The position numbers and the translations under genes are program-made. A DNA stretch of 64,000 nucleotides from Drechslerella dactyloides (lineage: Eukaryota > Ascomycota > Orbiliomycetes > Orbiliales > Orbiliaceae), in contig JAGTWJ010000002.1 of assembly GCA_020064725.1 (NCBI GenBank), forward strand, positions 1,798,001-1,862,000, read 5' to 3'. The notes below the pieces were generated by a model. That model saw nothing but the letters and a program-made list of their open reading frames with translations. It had not been told where the DNA came from and ran no database searches. Positions 47,248 to 59,113 of this stretch are shown here, one piece after another. How positions within the stretch are numbered: position 1 is the stretch's first letter; each line of letters begins with the position of its first letter.

Positions 47248-48305
47248 GGACGACGACGACGAACTCGACGGTGAGCAAGCATCACCCAAAGGACAATACC
47301 GAAGGTTACAAACTGATCACTGTAATACTGGCTTCATATACTTACAGATCTCCTCGACCAATTCAACACTGTCTCTGATTCCAACGGAGCGAATAAGAAG
47401 GGAGAAAGCTCTGCGCAAGGAGCATCAGCGAAACAACCCTCACTAGATAGCCTGGACGATGCTTTTGCGCAACAGTTGCAACAGGGCATGGCGGACCTAT
47501 TGAAAGAAATGGAGGAATCGGTAAGGTCGCTCGGATGATACCTAACTTACGAAATATCAGTACTTAACGAGTAGCTTCCATGCAGCCAGAGTTCCAAGCG
47601 CAATTTGACTCCTTGGTACAAGAACTGGACAAGGCGGCCGTCCCCAAGCCAAGCGAAGCGGACGCAGACGACGAAACCTCGACTCCAGCTGCCAGCGGTC
47701 ACGCACCACAAAACACCGACGATGGACCGTCGGATGGCGTTGACTCGTTCCGGGATACCATCGCGCGGACGATGGAAAGAATGAGGGAATCCGGCGCCGA
47801 GATAGACACCGAAATGGCGGATTCCCAGTCGGATGACTTCCTTGCCGAGATGTTGAAGCAGATGCAATCGGCAACAGGACAAGGGGGATCCGACGAAGAC
47901 TTTTCGAAAATGCTCATGGGCATGATGGAGCAACTGACCAATAGGGATATCTTGTACGAGCCTATGAAGGAGCTGAATGAGAAGTTCCCCAATTGGCTTG
48001 TAGAAAATGAAGGCAAGCATACTGTAGATGCAATGGGCAATTTCCGAGAGCAGGCGAAGCTCGTTCGGGAAATCGTTGTTAAGTTTGAACAACCGTCCTA
48101 TTCCGATGCCAGCGAGGTCGACAGGGAATACATTGTAGAGCGAATGCAAAAGGTATCTCCTACATGCATATGTCACTTGGATGCTTGAATGCTGACTGGA
48201 ACCAATTAGATGCAAGCCGTTGGATCGCCTCCTGCGGAGCTGCTCGGGGACTCTGCGCAGGGCGAGGGCCTGCCCCCGGATATTGAGAACTGTCCGGTCC
48301 AATAA
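46979..48305 (+). CDS. PEX19: peroxisomal membrane-protein chaperone PEX19
   Basis: Pex19 binds peroxisomal membrane proteins in the cytosol and docks on Pex3. Four exons (46979-47270, 47348-47520, 47586-48152, 48210-48305) give about 375 residues. An acidic tract of about 16 Asp plus EDDDDELD is encoded by a GAC/GAT repeat. The N-terminal Pex3-binding helix region follows (DLLDQFNT), then LDDAFAQQLQQGMADLLKEM and the C-terminal cargo domain with EMLKQMQSATGQGG, YEPMKELNEKFPNWL and EYIVERMQKMQ. It ends in CPVQ, a CaaX farnesylation box. The start is uncertain: the 46979 ATG adds about 70 residues without clear family similarity, and an additional intron near 47109-47155 is possible. Confidence 0.9.
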
Positions 48306-48857
48306 AATAAAATAAAAAAAAACACCTGGTGGAGAATGCTGTCAATCGGCTGGGGCGAGCAAGCGGTGGAGGGAGCTTTGGCATGTGTGTATATACAATG
48401 GTAGCATCATATAGAGACCGCATCTAGTTTCTAGGGTAAACTACCGGTTCCGCCGGCTGTCCGGCTGTCCATCGAGCCTTGAAAAGAGATCGCGATCGCG
48501 AGGCCGGCCGGGAGGACGTTTCAGAGTTGTGGTGGTGGTGGTGGAGAGTACGACCCGTGCAGAGAGCCTGGGCGGAAGACACATCGAGACGAGCGGCAGT
48601 TATGTGTTGCCCCAAAGCTGCCATATATCCCGTCCAGCCATTCGGCAAGAAACGTCCAGGTTCATGTCACCCTGTCCACAGCGACGTCCGCCTCGCAAAG
48701 CTCGATCTCGTAAGGTTCTCTCTGCGACACCACTCTTCCGCACCAGACCAGACGTTGGAAAACTATGCCGTCGTTCCTGTAATCCCATGCGTTCGCACGG
48801 CCCCAACTTCATAGTACACATAATACCCTTCGCGTCCAACGTGGATGGATACAGGAT
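48306..48857. other. intergenic region
   Basis: Directly after the PEX19 stop, overlapping AATAAA/AATAAAATA motifs (48301-48320) may act as polyadenylation signal. The rest of the 550 bp up to the RUD3 start shows no conserved feature. Confidence 0.5.
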
Positions 48858-50904
48858 ATGGATGACCATGGATTTGGAGGTACGGCATCTCCTCCCGAAG
48901 TGCTGAAGCTTGTTAACAAGAAATCTCTAGGCACCGTCGGCAGAAAAGGTGGCAAGAAGGCGAAACGGGGATCATCCAAGAAACAAATTGGCGATGCTCC
49001 CAAAGAATCGCCGACAGCTCACGACCAGGTCTGATCGATTCCATCTCGATGTTTTTGGTGTATCTCTTGGTATCGCCAACCCGTCGTTTCGAACGCGACT
49101 GCTAACTAGCACCCAGCCGCGGGAACCGGAAGCCGAGCTCCCTGATAAACTCGACTTCGCGGAGAACGGCCTTCAAGATGGTGAGTCGCAACTTCTCGAA
49201 CAAGAGCAATTGGCATGTCACAGGAACCTCTCGCTGACGACTTGCACACCAGACACAGAGCTCGCAAGACAAACGTCACCCCCTCCTGAGACCCTCGATT
49301 TGCCTTCCCGTATAGATGATGCCGGCCCCGAAGTGACCGGGAACATCGGCGACACCTCCAACGAGAGCGACAAAGATAAAATAGTCAAGTTAGAAGAAGA
49401 GCTTGCTCATGTTAAAGCTGAAAATGCGCAACTTGATGATAAGTACAAGGGTCTTCTGGGCAGAGTAGCGTCAATTAGGACCACTCTGACGGACAGGCTC
49501 AACAAGGATGCCGTAAGTTACAGCCCCATAACATATTTTTTGACTAGATGGTCCTCTAATCTTCGGCTTCCCTTTCCCATTGATTAGGAGGAATACCAAC
49601 AGCTGAAAGCTGCGGCCGAAGTCCTCGAAGAGCGAAACAAAACACTGGCTTCCGAGAAACAGGCTTTGGAAGCCAGCTTAGCTCAAACCCTTTCAGAAAA
49701 AAAGATATTATCTCAAGAAATACAGGACCTGAGGCACCGATTTTCTGTTTCGCAACAAAATTGGTCGAAAGAACGAGAGGAGGTCGACATTATACAAAAT
49801 AAGCTGATGGAAGATCTCGAAAGCACAAGGAAGTCGGCTCAAGACTGGGAAGTCCTAGCTATGGAAGAAAGCTCCGTTAGGCGAGCCTTGGAAGAGCGAT
49901 GCAACGATATTGAAGAACAGCATCTTACCCAGAAAGACGCTCTTGAGCACGAGGTGCTGCTCAGAAGTCAACAGGTAGCCAAGGTCTCCGATCTTGAAAA
50001 GGCCCTTCACGATATTCAGAAGAGTAAATATCCTCCCTCTGGTCGCCCGCTTGATCATCGCTGATATGCTATCTAGCTCGAAAGGAGGAGCTTCGTAACC
50101 TCGTTGAAACTACTCAATCGCAGATCGAGAGTTTGGTTCTGGAAAAAACCACATTACAAGAGCAGTTAATAGACGCCGAGGTATGTAGCAGAACACATGT
50201 TGACCATCGTCTGGAGTGTGCTCATATGTTTCCTTAGGCACACGTGAAGCGTCTATCAGGTGATGTCCAACGGTTGTCCAATCTCGAGGCTGAAGTGAAA
50301 GAGAAGACCTTACTTATTGGAAAGTTGAGGCATCAAGGTATCTATATTTCTTACTGGGCCTCAAACTTAGTATCTAACATCCTGGCTCGTAGGTGTTATC
50401 CTCAACGAGCATCTCACAAAAGCTTTGCGGATGATCAAACGTGGGGATGCACAAGATAACGTTGATCGGTAAGCGGAAGTTTCAAGTATCTGAGCCTAGG
50501 CTATCCGTTTATCTGACATTGCTATAGTCAGCTTGTCACAAATCTATTCATCTCGTTCTTGGGGCTCCCACGTGGTGACACAAAACGATTCGAGGTGCTG
50601 CAGTTGATTGCGAGCTACTTGAAATGGTCTGATGAGGATCGTGAAACCGCAGGGCTATCGCGGCCGGGGACTTCCAATTTTGTGGGCTCAATTCCCTCTC
50701 GTACAATGCAATCTCCTGTCAATCAGTCCCTCTTGGGAGATCCACGAGACGTGAATAATAGTGGAGAGGTTAGTACTAAGTCTTACTAGAACCCTGTCCT
50801 ACAGCTTGTTCGAGAATGGGCGCTGACCAGCAAATAAGAATCTTGCCGAGCTATGGGCATCCTTCCTTCAGCAGCAGACCGAGAATCGGGGAGATGGCGC
50901 TTAA
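48858..50904 (+). CDS. RUD3: RUD3-like Golgi golgin (GRAB domain)
   Basis: Ten exons fit with GT..AG junctions: 48858-48879, 48931-49028, 49117-49180, 49253-49512, 49588-50023, 50077-50180, 50238-50337, 50393-50468, 50528-50768 and 50839-50904, total about 488 residues. A basic N-terminus (GRKGGKKAKRGSSKKQ) leads to an acidic linker and a long coiled coil (KIVKLEEELAHVKAENAQL onward). A C-terminal GRIP-related Arf-binding (GRAB) region follows: RQLVTNLFISFLGLPRGDTK, RFEVLQLIASYLKW. The tail is LAELWASFLQQQTENRGDG. Yeast Rud3 is a cis-Golgi tether recruited by Arf1; length and order match. The last intron (50769-50838) contains cgctgac as a likely branch site. Confidence 0.87.
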
Positions 50905-51411
50905 TTGTGCATTTTTTCTTTTCAAACAACAATTATTATCGATAGCAGCCCCTTCCTTGCGGCAGTGTACACCAACCAGGTCACGCTCTAGAGCTATAAT
51001 ATAGCCAAGAATACACGGGCTAGGTTGTCAAGGCAGTCGAGCGATGAAGGTCTAGGCACACAGCTGTCTATCAAGTTCGACGAACATTCAAGCTGTGAGT
51101 TCTAATATCGATACGAGTATTTGTGCTGATAGGGTATCCTCAAGTACTTATACGTACTTATATACATATATATTTACTAGTTATCTCGGCCCCAAGTCCA
51201 TGCTTCAGATGCCAAAACATGGATCAATTTGATAAAATTTTCCATGGTATATAGTCGCCAAGGAAAACAATAAGACATTTAATATACATCTTAACAACAT
51301 GGATATGATTTCTCTCCTAGAATGTAGAGTCATTTAGGTGGTGAATAGGTGGAAGTAGATTTCGGCTGGATGCGGATCAAGTTTCGCATGGTTTGAATGA
51401 GAACGTAAGCG
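50905..51411. other. convergent intergenic region
   Basis: About 500 bp between the RUD3 and PPR stops. It includes a small aagtacttatacgtactta cluster at about 51142-51160. No gene seen. Confidence 0.5.
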
Positions 51412-53351
51412 TTACTGAGAGTCATCTTCGTGCTCTGTCCCCAAGCTCAGAGGCTGAGATCTCATTTTTATCCCAGGTAGTTCTGGCACTCCTCTCTGTC
51501 GAGACGAATCCATAGACCACCCCGCCTGCTCCATCCTAGCTTGGAGTATCTTTGCCTTAGCTTCATCGCCAGTCATAGTATAAAGCTTTATCATGGTGTT
51601 ATATGTATAGGATGTTGGGGAGACCCCGTGCTCTAGCATCGCCTCCCATATTCTTTCTGAAACCCCAACGTCGTTGTGGGCGATCGAAGCTCGAAGTAGT
51701 CTGTCCCATGTTATGCTGGTCGGGGTCGGTAAATGCGGTAGTTCAATCATATCTTGTACGATTCCCAGTGCGATGCTTAAGTTAGATTTGTATCGCCCAA
51801 CACCGCCTACTATCACTGCAAGGAAATGTTCGCTCGATTTCTGGAGTTCCGGAATATTAGCGCTCTGTTGTAGGAGTTCGAGGTACCTTGTATACACATT
51901 GAATGCATGTGTTGATCCCTCGGCTGCTCCAACCGTTCTGATGTATGAGAAGAGCATTGCGGCCAGCGTGGAAATACTGGGTTTGAGTATATTACTTGCG
52001 GATTGAGGAGTATTCCGGTCTCTCGCCATCGGTAGCCCCAGTGATGTTAGGTGCGAGGGGTCGAAGAAGCGGCGAAAGATTTTGCACAGTTGCCAATAAT
52101 CACTGCTGGGCTTCTGGGCCTCCGCCATAAGCACCGCAGTAACGAACCACACGTCTTTTAAGGGCTGTAGGCCACGTGCTTCGGCTTCTCCGTATATACT
52201 CCTCAAACCGTCGGAATCTCCTAGCCGGCGATACAAATTAAACATAACTGATATGACTGCCAAGGGAAGTCCTTCGCCAGTTCGTGCTTCCCGTTCTCGA
52301 CCTAATCTCCTGACCTCGAGGACGTCGTCATCCCGGGCGGCTGCATATAGAAACCGATCGTAGATCATATGGTCGACTGGCCCGAATGAGGACAAGAAGT
52401 GCAACATGTTTGACTGGTGTATAGGTATGCCTGCCTGATTAAGCTTATAAAACAGTCTCCTGAGGTACCGCGTCCGGATGATTGAAGCCCTCTGACTTGA
52501 TGGTGACAAGACCGCGATTTTCTGGAATATTTGTATCGCTTGGACAAACATCCCAGAGTCGGTCAACGCGCCCAGAAATCTCAAATGAAGCTCCTCGGGA
52601 ACCTTAGATTTGCTGAGGATGAGGACTTGATAGAGCTGCAGCGTCAATTCGGGTGTGAGCAAACTCGTCAAGAATTTGACCTTATCGACCCCGATAACGA
52701 CCGGGTCGTTTCCGAACCCAATATGCAAACGATTCATGGCGACAATAATACTAGCAATCCGACATGCTCGTGACTGTAACGCTCTTTTTGACGGCTTGTT
52801 CGGATGAGTACGTCTGCACAGGTTGTCGATGCAGCCTATCAGGATCTTCCAAATGACTGCAATATTTATACCCGAGGGAAGTGAAAGAACATATCCCTGC
52901 AGTGTGCGGAGAAGGATTCGATCATGATGGGCTGAAGTCAGGTAGTAACCGACGAGAGGTAAGCTCACGACATCTGAGACTTTGGACCACCGTCTCGCAA
53001 TAGCTTCGGAACTGTGCCCGCTCGATAGGAGTGATATGCATGAATGCCTTTCATGATTCTGTATTATGTGGCGTAGATGCTTGCGGAGGCCCCAGCGTGA
53101 TTTGAGGCTCATCTCCGGAGCGAGATACTGAGGTCGCCATGGTACATGTTGCCGCACGACGGGTTTGGGGATGAGTCCAGTCTGGTCGAAGTGCGGGGGC
53201 ACAGGCTGAATAGGCGCCGTCCTCTTGTTTATATATTTGAGCCGCTGACTTGACTGGGTTTTATTGAAAGGTTGTAGGCCGGAAACGGGATGTTGAGAAC
53301 CTGGGAGCTTGTGTCAGAACATTCAACATATCGAGTTGCCTGAGCCCACAT
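51412..53351 (-). CDS. pentatricopeptide-repeat-type protein, probably mitochondrial
   Basis: A long exon (53253-51412) preceded by a short exon (53351-53301; MWAQATRYVECSDTSSQ) after a 47-nt intron gives about 630 residues. The long exon is open further 5' than its first ATG, so an upstream start is needed; the next in-frame ATG is MSLKSRWGLRK. The C-terminal half has helical-repeat units of the PPR type, clearest in VSPTSYTYNTMIKLYTMTGD followed by EAKAKILQARMEQAGW, and earlier LFYKLNQAGIPI and MFNLYRRLGDSDGLRSIYGE. PPR proteins bind organellar RNA; the target is unknown. It is divergent from the Cwf18 gene. Confidence 0.75.
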
Positions 53352-53808
53352 TTGTGATGCGAAGGAAGAAATGGAGGGAGAGAATTTATGTCCTACTCGA
53401 TGAGTGGAAATCTGCAAAGCGCGATAGGCAGCGTCGGGTTACAGGGGGGGTGCCCAGGAATACTCGCAATGGCACGGCAGTCATATATGACGGTAGGAGA
53501 GCAGATGTGTATTGAGTACCTAAATAGTTGCATCTGCTGTGGATTTCGACATTGCAAGCCGTGAAGAAAGGCTGGAGCGAAATTGGACTGATGACTAATC
53601 ATGAATGGTCGCATAAAATGTTGGGCGGCGCGTCGGCGTGTGTCAAAGTCTCCTCTAGCGACTCGAGTATCAAGCACAGACTCATTAGCCTCGGACTTCT
53701 GGATATCCTTTACTACTGCTTAACCCTACCGGACTCTCTCTTAAGCCTTCACAAACTCATCCTACGAATCACAGCTTGACCTCCGGCCCGTCATCAAAAG
53801 GACACGAT
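53352..53808. promoter_or_regulatory. shared 5' region of the PPR and Cwf18-like genes
   Basis: 457 bp between divergent starts. No further element was recognised. Frames in this interval have no conserved sequence. Confidence 0.4.
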
Positions 53809-54354
53809 ATGGATCTTCCCTTAGAAGCACAGGCGAATGCGAGGAAGGAGCGACTGGCAAAGCTGCGTGGCATGAAGCGGAAACAACAAGATGAAGAAGC
53901 CGCAGATCCAGCAACAAGTCTCGACTCAAGAGAAACCGGGGCGATTGATGCGTCTGCTGTCGTTTTATCCGGACGGAACTATGACCTCGAGACCAAGGCT
54001 CCAAAATTGGGCTACGATTTGGCACCTTCGGAAAACCTCGAGACTCTGGAAGCGCAAGCAGCGAGTATCGCCATCGAAACTAGGAAGGCGATCAATGATG
54101 AAGATACGGCTGATAAGACCATCGACTTGCTGTCTCTTCAACCAAAGAAGCCGAATTGGGACCTGAAGCGCGACGTTGATCAGAAGCTGGTGCGCCTGGA
54201 GCGCCTGACGGATAACGCTGTTGCGAGAATCCTCCGGGATAGAATACTACAGTCGCAAGCCGCGGCTGGCTCCGCAAACCCCGAGAATCTGGCGGAACTA
54301 GTTCGGCAGAGGGAGAAGGAGGAGGAGAAGGAGGAGGAGGAGGAGGAAGGGTAG
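53809..54354 (+). CDS. Cwf18/CCDC12-like spliceosome component
   Basis: Single exon, 181 residues. It begins MDLPLEAQANARKERLAKLR, then RNYDLETKAPKLGYDLAP, LEAQAASIAIETRKAI, and LQPKKPNWDLKRDVDQKLVR leading to TDNAVARILRDRI. The PKKPNWDLKRD block and the order match the cwf18 family (human CCDC12), a component of the Prp19/NineTeen-associated active spliceosome in the nucleus. The C-terminus is a Glu/Lys low-complexity tail from a GAG/GGA repeat. Codons before 53809 in frame are not ATG. It is intronless. Confidence 0.92.
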   Translation: MDLPLEAQANARKERLAKLRGMKRKQQDEEAADPATSLDSRETGAIDASAVVLSGRNYDLETKAPKLGYDLAPSENLETLEAQAASIAIETRKAINDEDTADKTIDLLSLQPKKPNWDLKRDVDQKLVRLERLTDNAVARILRDRILQSQAAAGSANPENLAELVRQREKEEEKEEEEEEG

Positions 54355-54907
54355 AGAAAGTTTGCCGTCGCTAAGTACTTAAGTACCTACCTAGGTACTT
54401 ACCTAGGTAGGTACTATCGACTTGGTATAGATATCCACAATCATGCGGACAATGACTGTACAGTGACCATCACCGTAAGAGGAACGCAATAGTGCTAAGC
54501 CAATTTTATTGTGCAGAAGAACATGACGCGGTCGTTAGATCGCATGCTTACATAATCGCGAACGCTATAGTCTGCTTAGTCATCGATATATTGATCTAAT
54601 CTAATCTAATCTAATCAATGGCCAGATTAGATTGATTGGATCAACCCACCACAAACTCCGAGTTGTGTTGGTCTTCAATTTTTCTGTGGGCACCAGCTGG
54701 CTTCCAGTGTCGATTCTGCTCAACTTTACATTCAACTGCGACGTCCCCGCCAACCTCTTTGCCCGTCACCACGCTTTCACGTGAGCACTGCAGCTGTAAG
54801 GCATTGATTTGGAGAGCCGCATTTCCCGAGCAAACGAGTTCTTGTTTCCACCTGGATAGGTCATCTCGCCGACCATCTCTTCCACAGGCGTTCAGACCAT
54901 CGTCAAC
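54355..54907. other. intergenic region with two simple repeats
   Basis: About 54372-54416 holds an AAGT/ACTT cluster with two copies of the palindrome cctaggta. About 54594-54640 holds four copies of the pentamer (aatct), followed by the inverted copy agattagatt, so it can fold. The eIF3f promoter should lie in the last few hundred bases. Confidence 0.7.
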
Positions 54908-56183
54908 ATGGATCGAGAATCATTCATCCACCTAACGAAACCAGCGGTCGCAGGCTCCGCCACTGCAAGCCCGCTCCAAGTAGTCATCTACGCACAGGTA
55001 TCCCAAAAGTCCCGTCTCATATCCGTCAGCTTTTCTTCTCTCTGCTTACCACCGATATAGGCATTATTCGCCATCCTTGATCATTCACTGCGACGCAGCC
55101 CTGACCAAGAACGGGTTATCGGAACCCTGCTCGGAGTAAGATCTGAGGATGGTACTGAAATCGAAATCCGCAATTGCTTTGCAGTAGGCCACAACGAAAG
55201 CCAGGAACAGGTTCGATCCGCCCTGCCTCACGCGAAACCCTGAAGTGAGTATTCTAAATGGTTGAGAGGACAGGTTGAAGTCGATATGGACTATCACAAA
55301 CAAATGTACAATCTACATCTCAAAGCAAACCCCAAAGAGGTGCTGGTCGGCTGGTATGTTCCGCGCTTTCCTATCTCCGAGTGGGTATGTAGCTGTCGAT
55401 ATATATCTTACGAGGGAACACCATAGGTATGCAACCTCGCCTGAACTTAATACGTTCAGCGCCCTAATACAAAACTTCTACGCGTCAAATGGCGATGGAA
55501 CCTACCCACATCCTGCTGTCCATCTCACGGTTTCTTCCAACCCTGGCAAGGATATTAGCTGCCGCACCTATATATCTTCGTCCGTTGGGATCACTCCAGA
55601 TAGGGCCGCAGATAGTTGTCTCTTCGTCCCAGTTCCCTATGAAATCAAATATGCTGAAACTGAGCGCAATGCATGTAAGTTTTGCGCTAGACTCCTAAAC
55701 TCACAAAGATAGCACGGAATCTTAACTGTCATTTCTAGTGGAATCGCTATCACTGGGGCGGACTACCCTCGACAGACAGGTCAACAATATCGTCGATATA
55801 CAGAGTTTAGAAGTCGGTATTGTCGAACTTTTGGATATGATAAACAGGGCCGGAAGCTATGTTTCGCAAGTCGTCGTAAGTCTTAGCTGCTCCCCAACTG
55901 GTTTTTCAAGAATGCTAACCCATCATCGCAGGCCGGCGAGGCAACCCCATCTGTTGCCATCGGACAATCTCTTTTAAATACATTGAGCTTAGCTCCTAAG
56001 ATTGATGGAATGGAACTTGAAAAGCTCTTCAACACCCACTTGCAGGATGTCTTGCTGGTATCTTACCTTGCTAATACCATCCAGACCCAAATCGATCTTT
56101 CCAACAAGCTAGCAACGACAACAAGCATTGCAGCCCAACCGCAAAAGACAGACCACAAGAGACAACAGAGAGAGCGAGAATAA
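54908..56183 (+). CDS. translation initiation factor eIF3 subunit F
   Basis: Six exons (54908-54997, 55061-55210, 55274-55353, 55427-55674, 55739-55875, 55932-56183) give about 318 residues, the normal size for eIF3f. An N-terminal MPN domain is visible: LQVVIYAQALFAILDHSLRR, RVIGTLLGVRSEDGTEIEI, NCFAVGHNE, VLVGWYATSPEL. Instead of the JAMM zinc-binding HxH..SxxD pattern it has AVHLTVSSNP, as in the non-catalytic MPN subunits. The C-terminal helical part, VNNIVDIQSLEVGIVELLDM to DVLLVSYLANTIQTQIDL, matches the family. It acts in the 43S initiation complex. A likely AATAAA is at 56209. Confidence 0.95.
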
Positions 56184-56586
56184 TCTATGATTTCATTGCG
56201 ATACTCCAAATAAATTGGTGCAATATCCAGGACTTACGCTCTACTATCATCTTTAACCTGGGGCCATTCTACTCGCTACGTCATCGATAGCCTGTCACCC
56301 GTATCCTCTTTCATTTGTGGATAAGTCAGGATCAGTGGCAACTACATGGTTGCCGTGACCTTTTTATTCCACGGCTCTGACACGCTCGGCTTTGAAGCTG
56401 TTCTATCTACGATAACTCTTACCAGTATGGATTATTGTAATTTCGTTGTCTGTACATATAACATACTGTTGATATGCCTTTGACGGATGTGAGTTCTCGG
56501 TCTGCAGACCTGATGTCCTTCGACTTATCTGGTTCGTTTCTCAGCTTTTGCTTGAGGGAATACACGCGTCCACTGGTTTTGCTATT
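56184..56586. other. convergent intergenic region
   Basis: About 400 bp between the eIF3f and ABC1-kinase stops; nothing notable beyond the polyadenylation-like AATAAA. Confidence 0.5.
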
Positions 56587-59047
56587 TTAATGCAGATGCG
56601 TATACCGCGTAAAACGAAGGTATAACTCGTATAGCATTAGTTTGAGCTTGACTCGATAAAATGAAATCAAGGCGTTAGCCATCCTGAGCAGGTTGCGGGA
56701 ATTGGTCAGCCCACCATTCTGAGCTACCGTTTCTTGCTCTTCCTCGAACAAAGTTCGAGAACAATATTGCGCCATTATCAAAAAGCTTCGTTCCGGCCCA
56801 CTGCTAGTTTTGAGACTCTCATCGAGGCTCCGTGCTTTTATTCTCAGCCTGTGACTTTGTAGTAATGATGATGGGATAAGGGCTGGTCTTACTGAGATCA
56901 TTTGTTTTCAAAATCAATAGAATTATGCGGGGGACATTCGCAAGAAGCTGTATCAACTGAGACAACATTCCATCGGCCATTGCAGCGGCTATGCGGTCTT
57001 TCTCATCATCAGAACGAGTCGTAGAGATCGATCGCTTCACAGCAAGAAAATCTCTTCCAGTAATGGCACTAGCAAACAATGGAAACTGTTCGTCTGTTAT
57101 GCCAGCGATTTGTGAAGCGTAAGTTCGCATGCGTTGCTCATCGCCATCAAGAACAGCTAGCCACAGCTTAGCATATCCCTGCCGCGTCTCAACTGGAATA
57201 TTTCTGTAAAGGCCATGATCGTACAATATTATATCAAAATTCAGGCTGCGTCTCGAGGTGTTAGAGCGGATAGCTAGATTCCCGTGGTGGGGGTCGCAAT
57301 GTAAACTGTCAGGGTTGCGAGTTGTTAGACAAACCCACTGATGAGCGATGATTTGGACGTACGGCGCATTATTTCCAAAAATCATTTCGTTGAATATATG
57401 GGCCAAAGAGGCAGAAACTTCGTCCCTGGAGATACCGGCTTGGTCAAGAGCCTCCAAATCATCTACTCGGAATCCTCGGAGGTATTCCAGTACAAGAATC
57501 CTCTTCTTCGCCCATATCACTGTAGATTGCGACATAGCATATTAGTTTCGAGACGCTCAACCATTTCGAAACGGATTTGTTTATATCTTACCTCGTGGTA
57601 CTACCAATGGTGTATTGGGTATATGCTGAAAATATTCCCTGACTCGGTGTATATTCTTGGCTTCTTCTTCAAAGTCAAGTTCAACAGGAAGACTTTAATT
57701 CAGGTGTTAGTCCCAGATCCGTACAAACTAAAAGGAAAGGAAGGGAAAGAAAAACGACAGCGATCGTACGAAAGTTCCATCTCCTCACTAAGCCAATCCA
57801 TCGGATATTCCGGGAAGAAAAACTTTATGTTTGTCAAAGCAAATCGTGTGAGGCTCAGGTCCAGAGGCACCCACTCGGCCAGCGACGGATGCTGCAATTT
57901 AACGGCAACCCTAGAAAGTTCCGTTAAATTCTAAGATCAGCAACTAGGACAGATCTATCAACTTACTCTTCTCCACTATCCCTGAGACGAGCCCGGTGCA
58001 CCTGGGCGAGAGATGCTTATGGTGTATTTGTTAACTTTGACCAGTCATGGGCATCCAGATATCCCTCACTTTTAATCGTTTTCTTTTTCTAAAGATCGGA
58101 AATCGATGGTGATAACCTACCTGTGCCAATCGGCTCCTCATCAAATTCACTGAACAAATCTGATATTGTGGATCCAGTATCCTCCAGTAACATGCAATCG
58201 ATGTCTTCAATGGACGATTTCGGGCATTTGTCCTGCAAAGGCACAAATGTTGACTACGTTCACCATGAGCACTGTACCGAGAGTTCCCTATCAAAAAGTC
58301 GTCACTCACGGTCCATTCAATAGGCTATTGTAGTGACTCAAATGTCAGCGAGTGAATATGGTCCGTTTTGAGAAGAGAGGGAGGCGTAGGCACACGGGAA
58401 AACAGGGAGATCTTACCAATAAGTAAGTCATGCTCGATAGGTGCTGACCAAGTTTGATGAATATTGACCCGTTCGATTCCATGCTAGAAACGTCTTAACG
58501 CCGCAGATTGGCCATCGATGGGAATGAAGTTGTGCAACTTACGCTTTAAGAGCACGGTTTGCACATCTTTGATGGCAGGCGCTCAACAACGATGGGTAAT
58601 CCGCGGACTCTTTGCTGATTGATAGAGTTCTTCGGTAGCTTTTGGAATCAACGAGAGAGGAAAAACACTGGCGGTTCAGAATGAAACATCCATGTAATAG
58701 ATAGGAAACCCTCAAAAGACTGACTCTTGGATGCAGCGGACTGTGGCAGACACCACACGCATGGTTCTCTCGAGTGCCATGGCAGCATGGTAAGGACCTT
58801 CGGAAATATAGGAGCCTATGGCTATGGCGGCGAGAGAAGAGCCGCCCAACAACCAACCGAACCCAATACGCCTGGTCTTTAGCCAGGGGACTGTGATGGG
58901 GTGATGACTCCGCGACGAGAATGCATTGCGAAAGCTCAGCCGGAGAAGGTTACTCTGAAAGCCCGCAGCGAGAGTGGCGCCGGATTTGTGGTAGTGGGAA
59001 TAGGGGCGCAGATTGCGCAGAGACTTCGAGGCACGGCCTAGCAACAT
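56587..59047 (-). CDS. ABC1/UbiB-family atypical kinase, ADCK1/MCP2-like, mitochondrial
   Basis: Eleven exons fit: 59047-58725, 58638-58543, 58483-58417, 58324-58310, 58253-58121, 58015-57967, 57910-57770, 57692-57592, 57519-57363, 57305-56893 and 56834-56587. They encode about 580 residues. A Ser/Arg-rich N-terminus (RASKSLRNLRPYSHYHKSG) suggests mitochondrial import, followed by a membrane segment (GWLLGGSSLAAIAIGSY). ABC1 hallmarks: NGSIFIKLGQHLSSMTYLL (KxGQ motif), GTASLAQVHRA, VAVKLQHP, VLEYLRGFRVDD, HCDPHHGN and DIILYDHGLYRNIP (DHG for DFG). Order and tail (KTNDLTRSLDESLKTSSGPE) fit human ADCK1 / yeast Mcp2, linked to mitochondrial lipid homeostasis. Exon 4 is 15 nt. An upstream in-frame ATG at 59113 is an alternative start. 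Confidence 0.92.
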
Positions 59048-59113
59048 CCATTCAGAGTGCTTAAAGCATGGTAGGTGGCAAGAGCAGCTAGCGAAAGATG
59101 GGATTGTTAGCAT

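Noticed and set aside
47547..48302. 251-codon reverse frame inside PEX19
   Set aside because: Antisense of the well-supported PEX19 exons; no independent domain.
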